This document shows, piece by piece, positions 43,801 through 50,792 of a stretch of 64,000 nt of DNA. The stretch comes from Symbiodinium natans (lineage: Eukaryota; Sar; Dinophyceae; Suessiales; Symbiodiniaceae), in contig CAJNDS010000684.1 in assembly GCA_905221605.1 (NCBI GenBank), forward strand, positions 25,876-89,875. The letters are read 5' to 3'. Made by a program: the position numbers and the translations under genes. Within the stretch, counting starts at the first letter, position 1, and the number at the start of each line of letters is the position of its first letter. Below the pieces are notes generated by a model, which worked only from the letters and a program-made list of their open reading frames with translations, did not search any database and was not told the origin of the DNA.

Positions 43801-46800
43801 GGTGGAGGCAACGGAGGCTCGGCTTCAGAAGGCACCCTACTCTCACGACCCGTAATGAAACCTCCTAGTGGACGTGGCGCTTTAGGTCTACTACCAGCAG
43901 CCGGACTGTCCACCGGAAAGGCCTCACTAGGCTGTTCTGCTGCTTCTGGAGGTGCATTCAACGGTTCCGGCTCCCTAACCTTTTGATAAGCTAAAGTAGT
44001 TATTAGGAGTACTGGGGTTCCATCAGGGCGGGTCACTCGCACCACCCAACCCTTTGAGACATGCTCCGACGGCGCCAGGACGGTGGCCTGAACTGCTCTC
44101 GCTGTCCATGATGCCCACCTCCAGGTACGTTCCCTGACATAGATATTCGCGCCAAAGGGAAGCTGTTGCCTTTTAGGAATCACACCCAGGCCCCTCATTG
44201 CTTCATCATACATTGTTTCGACCGAGTATCTCATCGCATGAGGCCAGTCGCTAGACCTAGCACCTACAGAGTGTAGAAGGGATCGGGCTTGTCGTTTGAT
44301 AAGGCCTATGAAGCGCTCCGCAAGGCCGTTGGACTGAGGGAGATCTGCTGCAGTTGTCGTGACATGCAGGTCTCTCGCCCTACACCATGATAAGAAGGTC
44401 TTGTTAACGAATTCCGCTCCGCGGTCGCTATGGACTCGGTGAAGAGGTAGTCCTAAAGTCTTTAACCTTATGAAGATACGAGCCACGGCTTCAGTGACCT
44501 GTTTCGGACTCTTTTTGTACACCGGAATTAGAAACGGAATCCTGATCGCCGGCAGAGGGTCCAGTGAGGCCTCACAAATGGCTTTCCATCTACGCTCCTC
44601 TTTCTTTACCTCGTCCACATCTGCCGGAAGTGGATCTGCCGCAGGCTCCTCTTCGCCTTCAATTTCTGCCCACTCATCTGGGTTTGGTATTGGCTCGTCC
44701 TGCTCTCCCGCTTTGCCCATATCCTCTTTGTCTCCCTCGTTTTCAGAGATAACACCTACCCCACGTCCGTCATCTTCAACTGGCTCACCATTTTTCCAGA
44801 ATCTTGGGAAGGTGTATACTCCTACGACTGCATACCGCGCAATGCCCTCCTGATCTGAACCTTTAGTATAAGGACCCGTAAGATCTACGCAAAGGGAAAA
44901 CATATGCGCATGCTTTCTACGACGGCAAGGATGGTGGAATGCTGCCGATTCTAGGCAGGCTCGGCAGTCACCCCGCCATGGAGCGTGCCCACGTTGGCAA
45001 TGTTCTTTAAAGGACTGCTCCTTCGGTTTAAGGCGGGATACTCTAGGGAAAGGAGGATTCAGCTCGCTACAGATTCTGCGCACTACTTCAGGGTCCATTC
45101 CTTCATCTATCATGAGCCCGGACAAAAGCCGAATCCTGTCCCTTACCGCATTCACATTTTCTTCTCTGCTACTAGACCACAACTCCCACCCTCGCTGAAG
45201 AATGGATACCAATCCCGGCGCCCATTTCGAGGCCTTACTTGTGCGCTCCATCCTTTCTCTTAAGGACTCTGTGTCACTAGAGGTAGAGATCCACCGCGCG
45301 GTCGGAGGAACAACCTTGTCGGAAAGTTCTTCGGCTACCATCCACGAGGACGTTGCAAAGACCGATGGTTTTACATGGTCATGCCCTAAAGCGCCCTGGT
45401 CAAACCGTACTTTATACAGCCCTAACCCTTTGATTTCAGGCCATTCCCAAAGCGATGGCAACGCTTGTGCCTCAGGGGAAGGATCCAGCTCCGCAGGATC
45501 CCTGGGGTGCTCAAACCCAAGATACGCATTCCCTTCCTGAACCTCCTGAGTCACATGCATCAAGAAGAGCATTCTCAAGATTAGTACGGTATCTCGAATC
45601 GCCAAAGTCCTCTCCTTACCTGTCAATCCCTCTAGTCCGAACCGCTCGATTCCATGTCTCGCCCTCAAAACGCGTGGTCCCGGAGACCTAGCCCTAGACC
45701 GTGACATCGTCCTACACGGAGGACCACCCAGTATCCCTTTTACTTTGCCAGACAGGATCTCTTGAAGTACATACGAATAGAGAGACTCGTTAAACAAGTC
45801 CCTTCCCCGATTCAATTCTACCTCTAGAAAGGCCTCATCATGCTTAGCCTTCCAGGATTGTTGCCCCGAGAACAGATGTACCAGCACCCGTTGCGCTTTC
45901 TTTAGCCTACGTCGAGCCCTGCGATTCAGACCTGTTGTTTGGGCATCGTTGGTTTCAGGGTTCACCTGCAAAGGAGCGACCTGCTGAAGGATGTCGTGAG
46001 GCACCTCCGGGAAGATCTTCTTAGCGTACGCAGCCAGAACGACTGACTCTTTCTTGGCATCTCCCCTACAGGCATTTAGAGCCTCCTTCAAAGACCCTTG
46101 GATCTCAAAATCCGGACTCTCACTTAACTGCATAGCCTTGACTCTCAGTTCCCTGACTCTGATCTTGTCCTCCAATTCCAGAATCAAGTCCATCAGCAAC
46201 TCTTGAGCGATCATAGGACAACCCTTGACCAAGGTAACCGGAAGCTCACCTCTCGTAGGGTGAGTCAGGCGAATCCCCTCTGTTGACCACTCTAAAACCA
46301 TACCCAGACACTCAATCGCGGGTCCTAGAGGCAGTATCGGAGTGACCCTATGCGCAGTGAGCAGGGTGCCTTGCTCATTCATCCGAAGCTCAGTTTGTCC
46401 AGCAGCCAACTCCACTTTTACTACACTAGCCTGCTGAAGCTCCTTGGCAGATCCTTGACGAAGCGCGTTAGTAGCCCCGCCATCGATTAGTCCCAAGGTG
46501 TTTTCTTCCGCTTTCAGAAATCTCACAGACACGCACGGTTGCCCTTGGCTCCCCGCAGATTCCACTACCCGCAACGATGGGCTTGGATCTTCACGAGTAA
46601 CCCCTAGCTCCCACGCAGTCTCTAGTTCATCGACCAGAGCTCGGGCATCTGCTACTCCTAGGACCATCCTGCCATGAACAGTCCTTACACCCAAAAGCCC
46701 TCTTAGTGGATGCTTGACAAGTGGTCCCTGAAAATCCCAACGGACTTCACATCCTAGGACCTCAACCACCTTTCCCAGAGGGATTACCGCAGGCTTCGTG

Positions 46801-49800
46801 TCCATGGAAAGCAAGGACCCCTTTGATGACATTCGCCCTACAGATAGACCTACCGGAAGCATAATGTCACAGGCCACTGCAGATTGATACTCTCTGACTT
46901 GCGCATATCGGTACACATGAGTCGCGCCTGAATCCAAGAAAGCTTCTGCAACTGAAATACGCTCATCTTCACCAACAACAACCTCTACACCAAACGTACA
47001 GAACCTAGGAACATCCTTTTCAAACCCTGGAAGCTTCAATTCACGGAAATCACCCATGTCGGCTCCATCCGGCTCTAGCCGATCCCTGCTCTCGCTGGCC
47101 CCATCTGGCTCTAGCCAGCTCAGGCGATTGGCCCCTTCCGGCTCTAGCCAATCTGGATGAACGGTCCCTTGCGGCTCTAACCGAACATCTGCCCTTGAGC
47201 GAGTCCATTTCGGAACCCCGCCCTCACTACTTCTAGGTGATTCCTGTAAATTCGAAGCAACCTCCCCAATTCCCCCCGGACCACAACTGACCTTCAAATC
47301 CGAAGTTGAAGCACCACACGAAACCGGACCAAACGAAACCGGACTCCCCCCATCCTGCAAGGATGCCACTCCGGGCCCCTGAAGACATGCCAAACGAATC
47401 CCTTTCAAGACCCGACCAGCTTCTTGCTCTGCGGATGTCCCTGCAGCTGCGGAGGTGTTTCCGCTATGTGTAGATGCGTTTGTAGCAACTTCGGCGATGA
47501 CAGGTCCTGGGGTTTCTACTGTAGCCGCTGCAATGTTCGGCTTGCCTCCTTTTGGAGGCCCACCCTTGTTACCCTTGTTGCCCTTACCGCCCTTGCCTCC
47601 CTTATCCCCTTTCTTGAACTGAGGACCTTGAAGAGTAGGGCATTCAGGACGACGATGATTCGTTGCGGGATCTGTGGCTCCGCAAGCATAACATACTTGT
47701 TGCCGAGCAGCTTCTGCAAAGTCGTGCAGGTTTCTACAATTATCCCCAAAAGCACACCCGCGCGGCGTTAGGTACCCCTTGCACGTCGGCTTATTTTCCT
47801 GCCCTTCCCTTGTACCCCCGGAACCCCCGGAACCCCCTTGGTCTTTACCCTTCGGCTTCCCTTTAGGCTTCCCTTTTGGAGATCCTTTCCTAGGGTTGTT
47901 TGGGGCGTTTGGGCTTGCTACATCATCAGTCTCAGTGGCCTTTGCTACGCGTGGCTTCTTGGGATCTGACTCCAACCCATACTCGAGAAGCTCCGCTTCG
48001 GCCTGAACATGCTTCAAGTACGAAAGGACTGACTCCAGCGTGGGTGCATGGTCTAGGCTGCTCTGTACCCTGACAAAGGACAGTCTAAAGCTGGCTTGCG
48101 TGTAGCTCTTGAGAACTCCCGCCATCAACGAGTCGATTCCCTTGAGAAGAAGAGACGGATCAGGCATCGAAATACCCAACTGCCTCCCCCGGGAGGCCCA
48201 CCGTGACCATCGTCTTAACTTTAAGTTCGCATCCGAAGGACTACTAGCCACACCTGGGTTGTGTAGATAAGAGAGGATAAGTTGTCGCTCTTTGGCCCCG
48301 CCAGGCTGACCCTTAATCAACACCCTGAATAGCACGCCAACCGTTGTCAGATCCCCTTGCGATATGAGTTCTTCAGAGAGATCCTTAGGCAAAGCCTTGA
48401 TGAGCATCGAAACCGTCCTCTGCTCCAACCGCATGTAGCGTGGTTCCTGCAGATTCTCGGGGAGCGCTCCTTTCAGCGCCGCTCTTTCAAGCGGCGGGGA
48501 CTGAAGCCACACTTTGTAGCGTCGGTCTGCTTCTGCTGCAACCAAACCCCACCAAGTCGACGCTGCCGGCGCCAAGTCCGAGATAAGTGGAGCAATTAGC
48601 GTTAGCCAATCCCCTACTGCTAGCGGTCCCTCTTCTGGAGTTATTTCAAGAGTTGGTAACATGATTTCACGGCTTCTATCTGGAGCATACGCCCTAGCAT
48701 CATCATGCGCTCTCATGTCCGGCATAGACTCCATCAAAGGGCGTGGGTACATACTCAGAACAGGCACAGAAGCTCCTGGCACAAATGCTTGCTGGCTACT
48801 ACTTGCGGTCATTTCCTGATGCACAAAAGGAACGTGTGCTGGGGGGCTTGGAGGCGGTGTTGTTTGGGGTGGCCGAGGCGGAGGAGACGGCGGCCTGTAC
48901 GCTGGCCTACTGCAACCGAAATCCAAACCTCTATCAACCCTTCCCTTGACTGTAGCTCTACCCCCTTCAAAGCCCACTTCATACTCTACATCCCCTATCC
49001 ACACCGTAAGCTCCTGGGCCGGAGCGGTCCTTTGTGCCACAGTCGGCACGGGATCTGGCGGAATGCTGGGACCTACTTGGCCTTGCAGAGAGGAATTGAT
49101 TGGGGCCTGGAGGGGAGCAGGGCTTCGAGGTTCAGGATTCCCTTTTCCTATCCCCTTATCACCCCTACTTTGTCCCCACAGGTCCAAGGAGCCATCGCTC
49201 GCGCTCTCCCTACTTCTGAGGCCTACTCCAGCATCAATTTCCCATAAGTGCATCAAGGGTCTTTGGAATGTCGAGGTTAAAGGGGCATGAGGTTGGCTAC
49301 CAAAACTGTCAGGTGACCCGATAAAGTGTTGTTCTACCGGCCTAGTTGCTATCGGGGAGCTCGCTTGCGACGTTCTGTCATGTAGAGGGATGGGATAGGC
49401 TTCTACTGGATGCTCTGGCGTCGCTAGTTCCCTACCATCAAGGCCTGGAGCTACAGGCGGATTCCTAGGAGCAGATGGATCCATTTCCAAAGCACCAAAA
49501 TGTGCCCTTAAGGCTTCCATATCTACCCTACCTAGGCTGTAAGTGTTTCTAGATCCACCTGATCCCACACTCCGCGCTTCTTCAAGGCTCTGCAGCCTTG
49601 CATGGACACCCTGCAGAAGACCCTGCATCTGGCTCATGCCCTCTACAAGTTGTGCAAGTTCGCTACCTGAATGCCGGCTTTGCCCGCTATGCGACATCGG
49701 ATCCCTGTACAGCAAACCTTCTACACCACGCACCCCTAAACCGCGAGACCCAACCTGTGCCAGGTCCTGCGCCGCAAGAGCTCCCTGAGTCTGAGGGGTC

Positions 49801-50525
49801 TCCCGCACTGCCAGAGGCCCTGTCCCAACGCAGGCCCCTGCCAGTGGGAGAGGACTCATCCTCTCTTCAGGCCCTTGCTGCGCACGACCAGCAACTGCCA
49901 AGTTCTGCTCATCACTTCTGGTTCCCAAGCCAACTGATCTCAAAGAACTTCGTAGTGCCTCCAACGCGTTCCAACTTGACTGACCTCCCCGTGGATCGCT
50001 GGTCGGATCAAGAGATCCTCGTCGTGACGCGTCTGGATCAAGAGATCCTGGTCCTGGGGACCCTGAAATTGTCTGTCTTAAAGACGTGGCGGTCTCATCG
50101 TTGTCCCGATCAAGAGATCGTTGCCTATGTATCTGCATATTGTCACCATCGTTCTGATCAAGAGATCTCATCGTTCTATTGCGTTCTCGAGCGTCATTAA
50201 CCGAAATCTCCTCCTGTTGCTGAGCCGCTTCCCAGGCCTCATTCAAGCTGAAGTGCTGCGCGTTCTCGGAGTTGCTCGGCCCTTGCCCTCTCGGCCCTTG
50301 CCCTGTGCTGGCCTCTGACCTTCCAAGTTGTAGCGCTTCACCACCTTGTATCTGCTGGGATGTATCATAGCTCGGCTCAAGAGAAGTCTCATCCACACGC
50401 ACTTCTCGCGATATCTCTGCTGGTGTAGCAGGCGGCGAGGCCATCCTCGAAGCTGTGCCCATTGACGAAGGGGTCTGGCCTGTCTGGCCCGCGGGAGATC
50501 TTCCTCTCCTCATGCTCAAGTCCAT
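39420..50525 (-). CDS. Copia gag-pol polyprotein, 3701 aa
   Basis: A single uninterrupted frame. Residues 1-900 are gag: a disordered Ser/Gly/Pro/Gln-rich N-terminus, then a helical part at about 620-850. Zinc motifs are C915-X8-C924-X5-C930-X3-H934 and C945-X2-C948-X8-H957-X4-C962. Retropepsin-like motifs DSGAT (D1198) and DGGAT (D1348) lie in two similar domains. A methyltransferase-like domain spans about 1540-1750. The integrase has H1842-X4-H1847-X6-C1854-X2-C1857 and D1881, D2034, E2070 (D-35-E). A 2OG/Fe(II) dioxygenase-like domain spans about 2330-2530. RT is at about 2705-2970 (D2802, YVDD 2906-2909). RNase H is at about 3005-3225 (D3082, E3123, D3155, D3204). A C-terminal extension covers 3226-3701. 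The start is the first ATG, 113 nt inside the 5' LTR edge. With no frameshift or internal stop, gag/pol stoichiometry must be set otherwise, for example by proteolysis or splicing. Confidence 0.95.
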   Translation of the reverse strand: MDLSMRRGRSPAGQTGQTPSSMGTASRMASPPATPAEISREVRVDETSLEPSYDTSQQIQGGEALQLGRSEASTGQGPRGQGPSNSENAQHFSLNEAWEAAQQQEEISVNDARERNRTMRSLDQNDGDNMQIHRQRSLDRDNDETATSLRQTISGSPGPGSLDPDASRRGSLDPTSDPRGGQSSWNALEALRSSLRSVGLGTRSDEQNLAVAGRAQQGPEERMSPLPLAGACVGTGPLAVRETPQTQGALAAQDLAQVGSRGLGVRGVEGLLYRDPMSHSGQSRHSGSELAQLVEGMSQMQGLLQGVHARLQSLEEARSVGSGGSRNTYSLGRVDMEALRAHFGALEMDPSAPRNPPVAPGLDGRELATPEHPVEAYPIPLHDRTSQASSPIATRPVEQHFIGSPDSFGSQPHAPLTSTFQRPLMHLWEIDAGVGLRSRESASDGSLDLWGQSRGDKGIGKGNPEPRSPAPLQAPINSSLQGQVGPSIPPDPVPTVAQRTAPAQELTVWIGDVEYEVGFEGGRATVKGRVDRGLDFGCSRPAYRPPSPPPRPPQTTPPPSPPAHVPFVHQEMTASSSQQAFVPGASVPVLSMYPRPLMESMPDMRAHDDARAYAPDRSREIMLPTLEITPEEGPLAVGDWLTLIAPLISDLAPAASTWWGLVAAEADRRYKVWLQSPPLERAALKGALPENLQEPRYMRLEQRTVSMLIKALPKDLSEELISQGDLTTVGVLFRVLIKGQPGGAKERQLILSYLHNPGVASSPSDANLKLRRWSRWASRGRQLGISMPDPSLLLKGIDSLMAGVLKSYTQASFRLSFVRVQSSLDHAPTLESVLSYLKHVQAEAELLEYGLESDPKKPRVAKATETDDVASPNAPNNPRKGSPKGKPKGKPKGKDQGGSGGSGGTREGQENKPTCKGYLTPRGCAFGDNCRNLHDFAEAARQQVCYACGATDPATNHRRPECPTLQGPQFKKGDKGGKGGKGNKGNKGGPPKGGKPNIAAATVETPGPVIAEVATNASTHSGNTSAAAGTSAEQEAGRVLKGIRLACLQGPGVASLQDGGSPVSFGPVSCGASTSDLKVSCGPGGIGEVASNLQESPRSSEGGVPKWTRSRADVRLEPQGTVHPDWLEPEGANRLSWLEPDGASESRDRLEPDGADMGDFRELKLPGFEKDVPRFCTFGVEVVVGEDERISVAEAFLDSGATHVYRYAQVREYQSAVACDIMLPVGLSVGRMSSKGSLLSMDTKPAVIPLGKVVEVLGCEVRWDFQGPLVKHPLRGLLGVRTVHGRMVLGVADARALVDELETAWELGVTREDPSPSLRVVESAGSQGQPCVSVRFLKAEENTLGLIDGGATNALRQGSAKELQQASVVKVELAAGQTELRMNEQGTLLTAHRVTPILPLGPAIECLGMVLEWSTEGIRLTHPTRGELPVTLVKGCPMIAQELLMDLILELEDKIRVRELRVKAMQLSESPDFEIQGSLKEALNACRGDAKKESVVLAAYAKKIFPEVPHDILQQVAPLQVNPETNDAQTTGLNRRARRRLKKAQRVLVHLFSGQQSWKAKHDEAFLEVELNRGRDLFNESLYSYVLQEILSGKVKGILGGPPCRTMSRSRARSPGPRVLRARHGIERFGLEGLTGKERTLAIRDTVLILRMLFLMHVTQEVQEGNAYLGFEHPRDPAELDPSPEAQALPSLWEWPEIKGLGLYKVRFDQGALGHDHVKPSVFATSSWMVAEELSDKVVPPTARWISTSSDTESLRERMERTSKASKWAPGLVSILQRGWELWSSSREENVNAVRDRIRLLSGLMIDEGMDPEVVRRICSELNPPFPRVSRLKPKEQSFKEHCQRGHAPWRGDCRACLESAAFHHPCRRRKHAHMFSLCVDLTGPYTKGSDQEGIARYAVVGVYTFPRFWKNGEPVEDDGRGVGVISENEGDKEDMGKAGEQDEPIPNPDEWAEIEGEEEPAADPLPADVDEVKKEERRWKAICEASLDPLPAIRIPFLIPVYKKSPKQVTEAVARIFIRLKTLGLPLHRVHSDRGAEFVNKTFLSWCRARDLHVTTTAADLPQSNGLAERFIGLIKRQARSLLHSVGARSSDWPHAMRYSVETMYDEAMRGLGVIPKRQQLPFGANIYVRERTWRWASWTARAVQATVLAPSEHVSKGWVVRVTRPDGTPVLLITTLAYQKVREPEPLNAPPEAAEQPSEAFPVDSPAAGSRPKAPRPLGGFITGRESRVPSEAEPPLPPPADAPSVPRRRIRAKGGLRRLVPQGGGPEMLGMLQKLKSLGVSWVDEDENHSGSGESEDEESGHTILFALPVEESSFKVCHVEAVDGVEQEAKLLREQGAMSRRAVCDLVLRSKWPSCRNHRRADKTTHEKGRLAVLGAFAHGGIYGVTQVTHQKPEMVKTLNVYLRQEVPDATYTAILVSQRGPSEWHRDVNNAEGSINWVVPLGDFQGGEIRVLPEGLRTDEADVDEHMGILYPPANHPVSFNPKRRHKVLPHTGNRLVLVAYTPRGWTRLPESTIKELRELGFPVPPLPKGSEPVVRAVSVAYVGDDSSEGDGGLGCTIVDDQQYAMDEKLVEMLQADLYFLSRVFSWECQLASETLREAGPSNCPSMCYINMLDSQIQELQEELLWIDSGTKLDGTVSGHDDERLAKAMIRTLAVKESEKGPQEESEPEVFLQARTIDPQQAAGELEKWVPPLLDEYTGLRFQYEAIYPIDVNQLCEEDVQSGAIEILPAKVVFTRKPPVGKRRARIVACGNFQQKTWSDQVAVARREVYASGLDTIALRIQLRQASLCGWTAAILDIRKAFLYAPLHERKGKGKRIILMPPKILVKAKIIPPSERWVIQRALYGLDLSPAAWSRHRDKCLSQLKWAFEGLEYRLTQSDSEPSLWKIQDSSNALKGLIGVYVDDMLLSACRGLLESVAGAIQTLWETSDIKFAEDGLHFLGVDIRLHNGRYYLTQVSYVTELLNRHPEIEGTASTPYPAEKDQETQEENIQMESVRLVQGLIGELTWLATKTRLDIAWAVNRASQLSSKRPSRAIAVCQNIVRYLRGKPDLGLVYGPKPAQGVKVEMTEGTLEVATDASFAPLGEKSQTGVVLKWAGAVIGWVSSKQTFVCLSSAEAELYAAMEGMVMTDSVSDLVRELVGQVAPALYSDNVACTCLIALPAGSWRTRHLRLRARRLHERIENEELQCFHLPGEVMTADLLTKSLSSQRMQKLLDLAGVVQLSHVLRCAVVVLSISRAQAQPSEDEEDEASWVPLLLVMGFTVLIARLLELCLRWCWSQGARRLRDLQGPPENGELVGSVLEQVSSQGAVDGSEVTVVAFGDDVGLVGPEDQVEVVAADLIARALEEEERALFHRWYALYVEPYDPYDPLLDESPSRRASLEDIWSEPQSPNPEPEIGQGSRTGGVELSQAAGPKTKAPDPKSSTQTSFQGHHPSLSSGLSEESLVSGGSLEVDPKSKPPAPKPPPDGWLGTVVKRPPPVTSQSVAIPIPKPKLPPEGWLGTVAPKHPTAKAQSVGVPKSPPVKQPPPAPKLNPQAHQDMILIAQTQELIQWELRRNLGHQPIEGLRDNFHYIPELGLLIRWHPMWRQQFFDPSRTALPISLSRLVGDRRSFCIFRDGTSGILDDNFRVTRQGANVSTMQWQGRTEFLVAPPTPIAPVPNPPPSKSKAAGPKPKSKPKSQPKAEPKPKTPPRRLTQ
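40851..41513 (-). other. RNase H domain
   Basis: Residues about 3005-3225. ATDASFA (D3082), SSAEAELYA (E3123), YSDNVAC (D3155) and MTADLLTK (D3204) supply the catalytic set. The preceding TRLDIAWAVNRASQLSSKRP is the copia connection block. Confidence 0.95.
41616..42413 (-). other. Copia-type reverse transcriptase domain
   Basis: Residues about 2705-2970. RARIVACGNFQ, motif A ILDIRKAFLYAPL (D2802), ALYGLDLSPAAW, motif C VYVDDML (D2908, D2909), and HFLGVDI are all present in the usual order with catalytic residues intact. Confidence 0.95.
42936..43595 (-). other. 2-oxoglutarate/Fe(II) dioxygenase-like domain in pol
   Basis: Residues about 2330-2530, between integrase and RT. It reads RLAVLGAFAHGGIYGVT, then DATYTAILVSQRG, SEWHRDVNN with the H2430-x-D2432 pair, NWVVPLGDFQGGEIRV, and SFNPKRRHKVLPHTGNRLVL with the candidate distal His H2491 and the 2-oxoglutarate-binding Arg R2500 nine residues on. 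This is the HxD...H...R pattern of the superfamily. The GDFQGGEI turn before the second half recalls the nucleic-acid-oxidising TET/JBP and AlkB branches. Substrate not determinable from sequence. Confidence 0.7.
44136..45014 (-). other. Integrase with acidic insertion
   Basis: Residues about 1838-2130. The HHCC zinc domain (1842-1857) is followed by the catalytic core: FSLCVDLTGPY (D1881), HSDRGAEF (D2034) and PQSNGLAERF (E2070). Spacing of the second Asp to Glu is exactly 35. Spacing of the first to second Asp is 153 residues, versus roughly 55-65 usually, because of an acidic, Gly/Glu/Asp/Pro-rich insertion at about 1908-1980. Confidence 0.9.
45276..45908 (-). other. Cytosine-C5-methyltransferase-like domain in pol
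   Basis: Residues about 1540-1750. Motif I-like VLVHLFSGQQSW (1547-1558) resembles the DLFSGxGG SAM-binding loop. Motif IV-like GGPPCRTMSRSR (1600-1611) contains the PC dipeptide with the candidate catalytic Cys at 1604. GFEHPRDP (1670-1677) takes the place of the ENV motif. FDQGALGHDHVKPS (1708-1721) resembles late motifs of phage-type enzymes. The domain is short and has no obvious target-recognition region. DNMT capture by dinoflagellate retrotransposons has been reported (de Mendoza and colleagues, 2018). Activity of this copy is unproven. Confidence 0.65.
46176..46958 (-). other. Two tandem retropepsin-like domains
   Basis: Residues about 1190-1450. Domain 1 has FLDSGAT (D1198), then PLGKVVEVLGCEVRWDFQG and KHPLRG. 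Domain 2 has LIDGGAT (D1348), then PLGPAIECLGMVLEWSTEG and THPTRG. The order and spacing match throughout, so this is an internal duplication. Retropepsins work as dimers with one Asp per subunit, so the pair could act as a covalent dimer (inference). Confidence 0.8.
47640..50525 (-). other. Gag region with CCCH and CCHC-type zinc motifs
   Basis: Residues 1-962. Low-complexity N-terminus with repeated SLD-containing words (about 120-175) and Pro-rich stretches at about 540-565. A compact segment at about 625-850 (VGDWLTLIAPLISDLAPAAS onward) looks like a copia-type capsid. A Lys/Gly-rich linker (GKPKGKPKGKPKGK) precedes a CCCH finger and a knuckle-like C-X2-C-X8-H-X4-C, wider than the usual C-X2-C-X4-H-X4-C. 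These would bind element RNA. Confidence 0.75.
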
Positions 50526-50624
50526 GGCTCACAGCAGCGACTCTCGGATGTCTCTCGTTTAGAATAAGATTTGCAAAGGCTAGACCAACCAGGAAATTAA
50601 TCTAAGCGCTAAGCCCTAGAGCCC
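50526..50624 (-). other. Copia 5' leader
   Basis: About 100 bp between the primer-binding site and the ATG. No upstream ATG that would obviously compete was noted. Confidence 0.7.
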
Positions 50625-50638
50625 TTGGGCTCATAACC
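50625..50638 (-). promoter_or_regulatory. Primer-binding site, half-tRNA(iMet) type
   Basis: In element orientation the base after the 5' LTR starts GGTTATGAGCCCAA. This is complementary to the anticodon arm of initiator tRNA-Met (TTGGGCTCATAACC on the plus strand, containing the CAT anticodon). Drosophila copia is known to prime from a cleaved 5' half of tRNA-iMet ending at this place. I infer the same mechanism here. The match to the host tRNA is by family knowledge; the host tRNA is not in the window. Confidence 0.75.
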
Positions 50639-50792
50639 TAAGGAAACCAACCCTTAGATTAGAGGTTAGGGTTTAGGGTTAATGCTGCCAAGACACCTGT
50701 GAACTCGCACAAGTCAAATCGCCCTTTTCAGATACTGCACTTGATCATAGCTAAAAGGCCTGCAGAAGGGATATGATGCTTCATCATCAAGA
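50639..50792 (-). repeat. 5' LTR of the copia element (154 bp)
   Basis: Identical base for base to 38764-38917. In element orientation it begins TCTTGATGATGAAGC and ends GGTTTCCTTA, so it lacks the usual TG...CA ends. It contains two telomere-like units (TTAGGGTTTAGGGTT on the plus strand, about 50666-50680) and a small palindrome ATGATGCTTCATCAT. Very short for an LTR. Confidence 0.93.
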
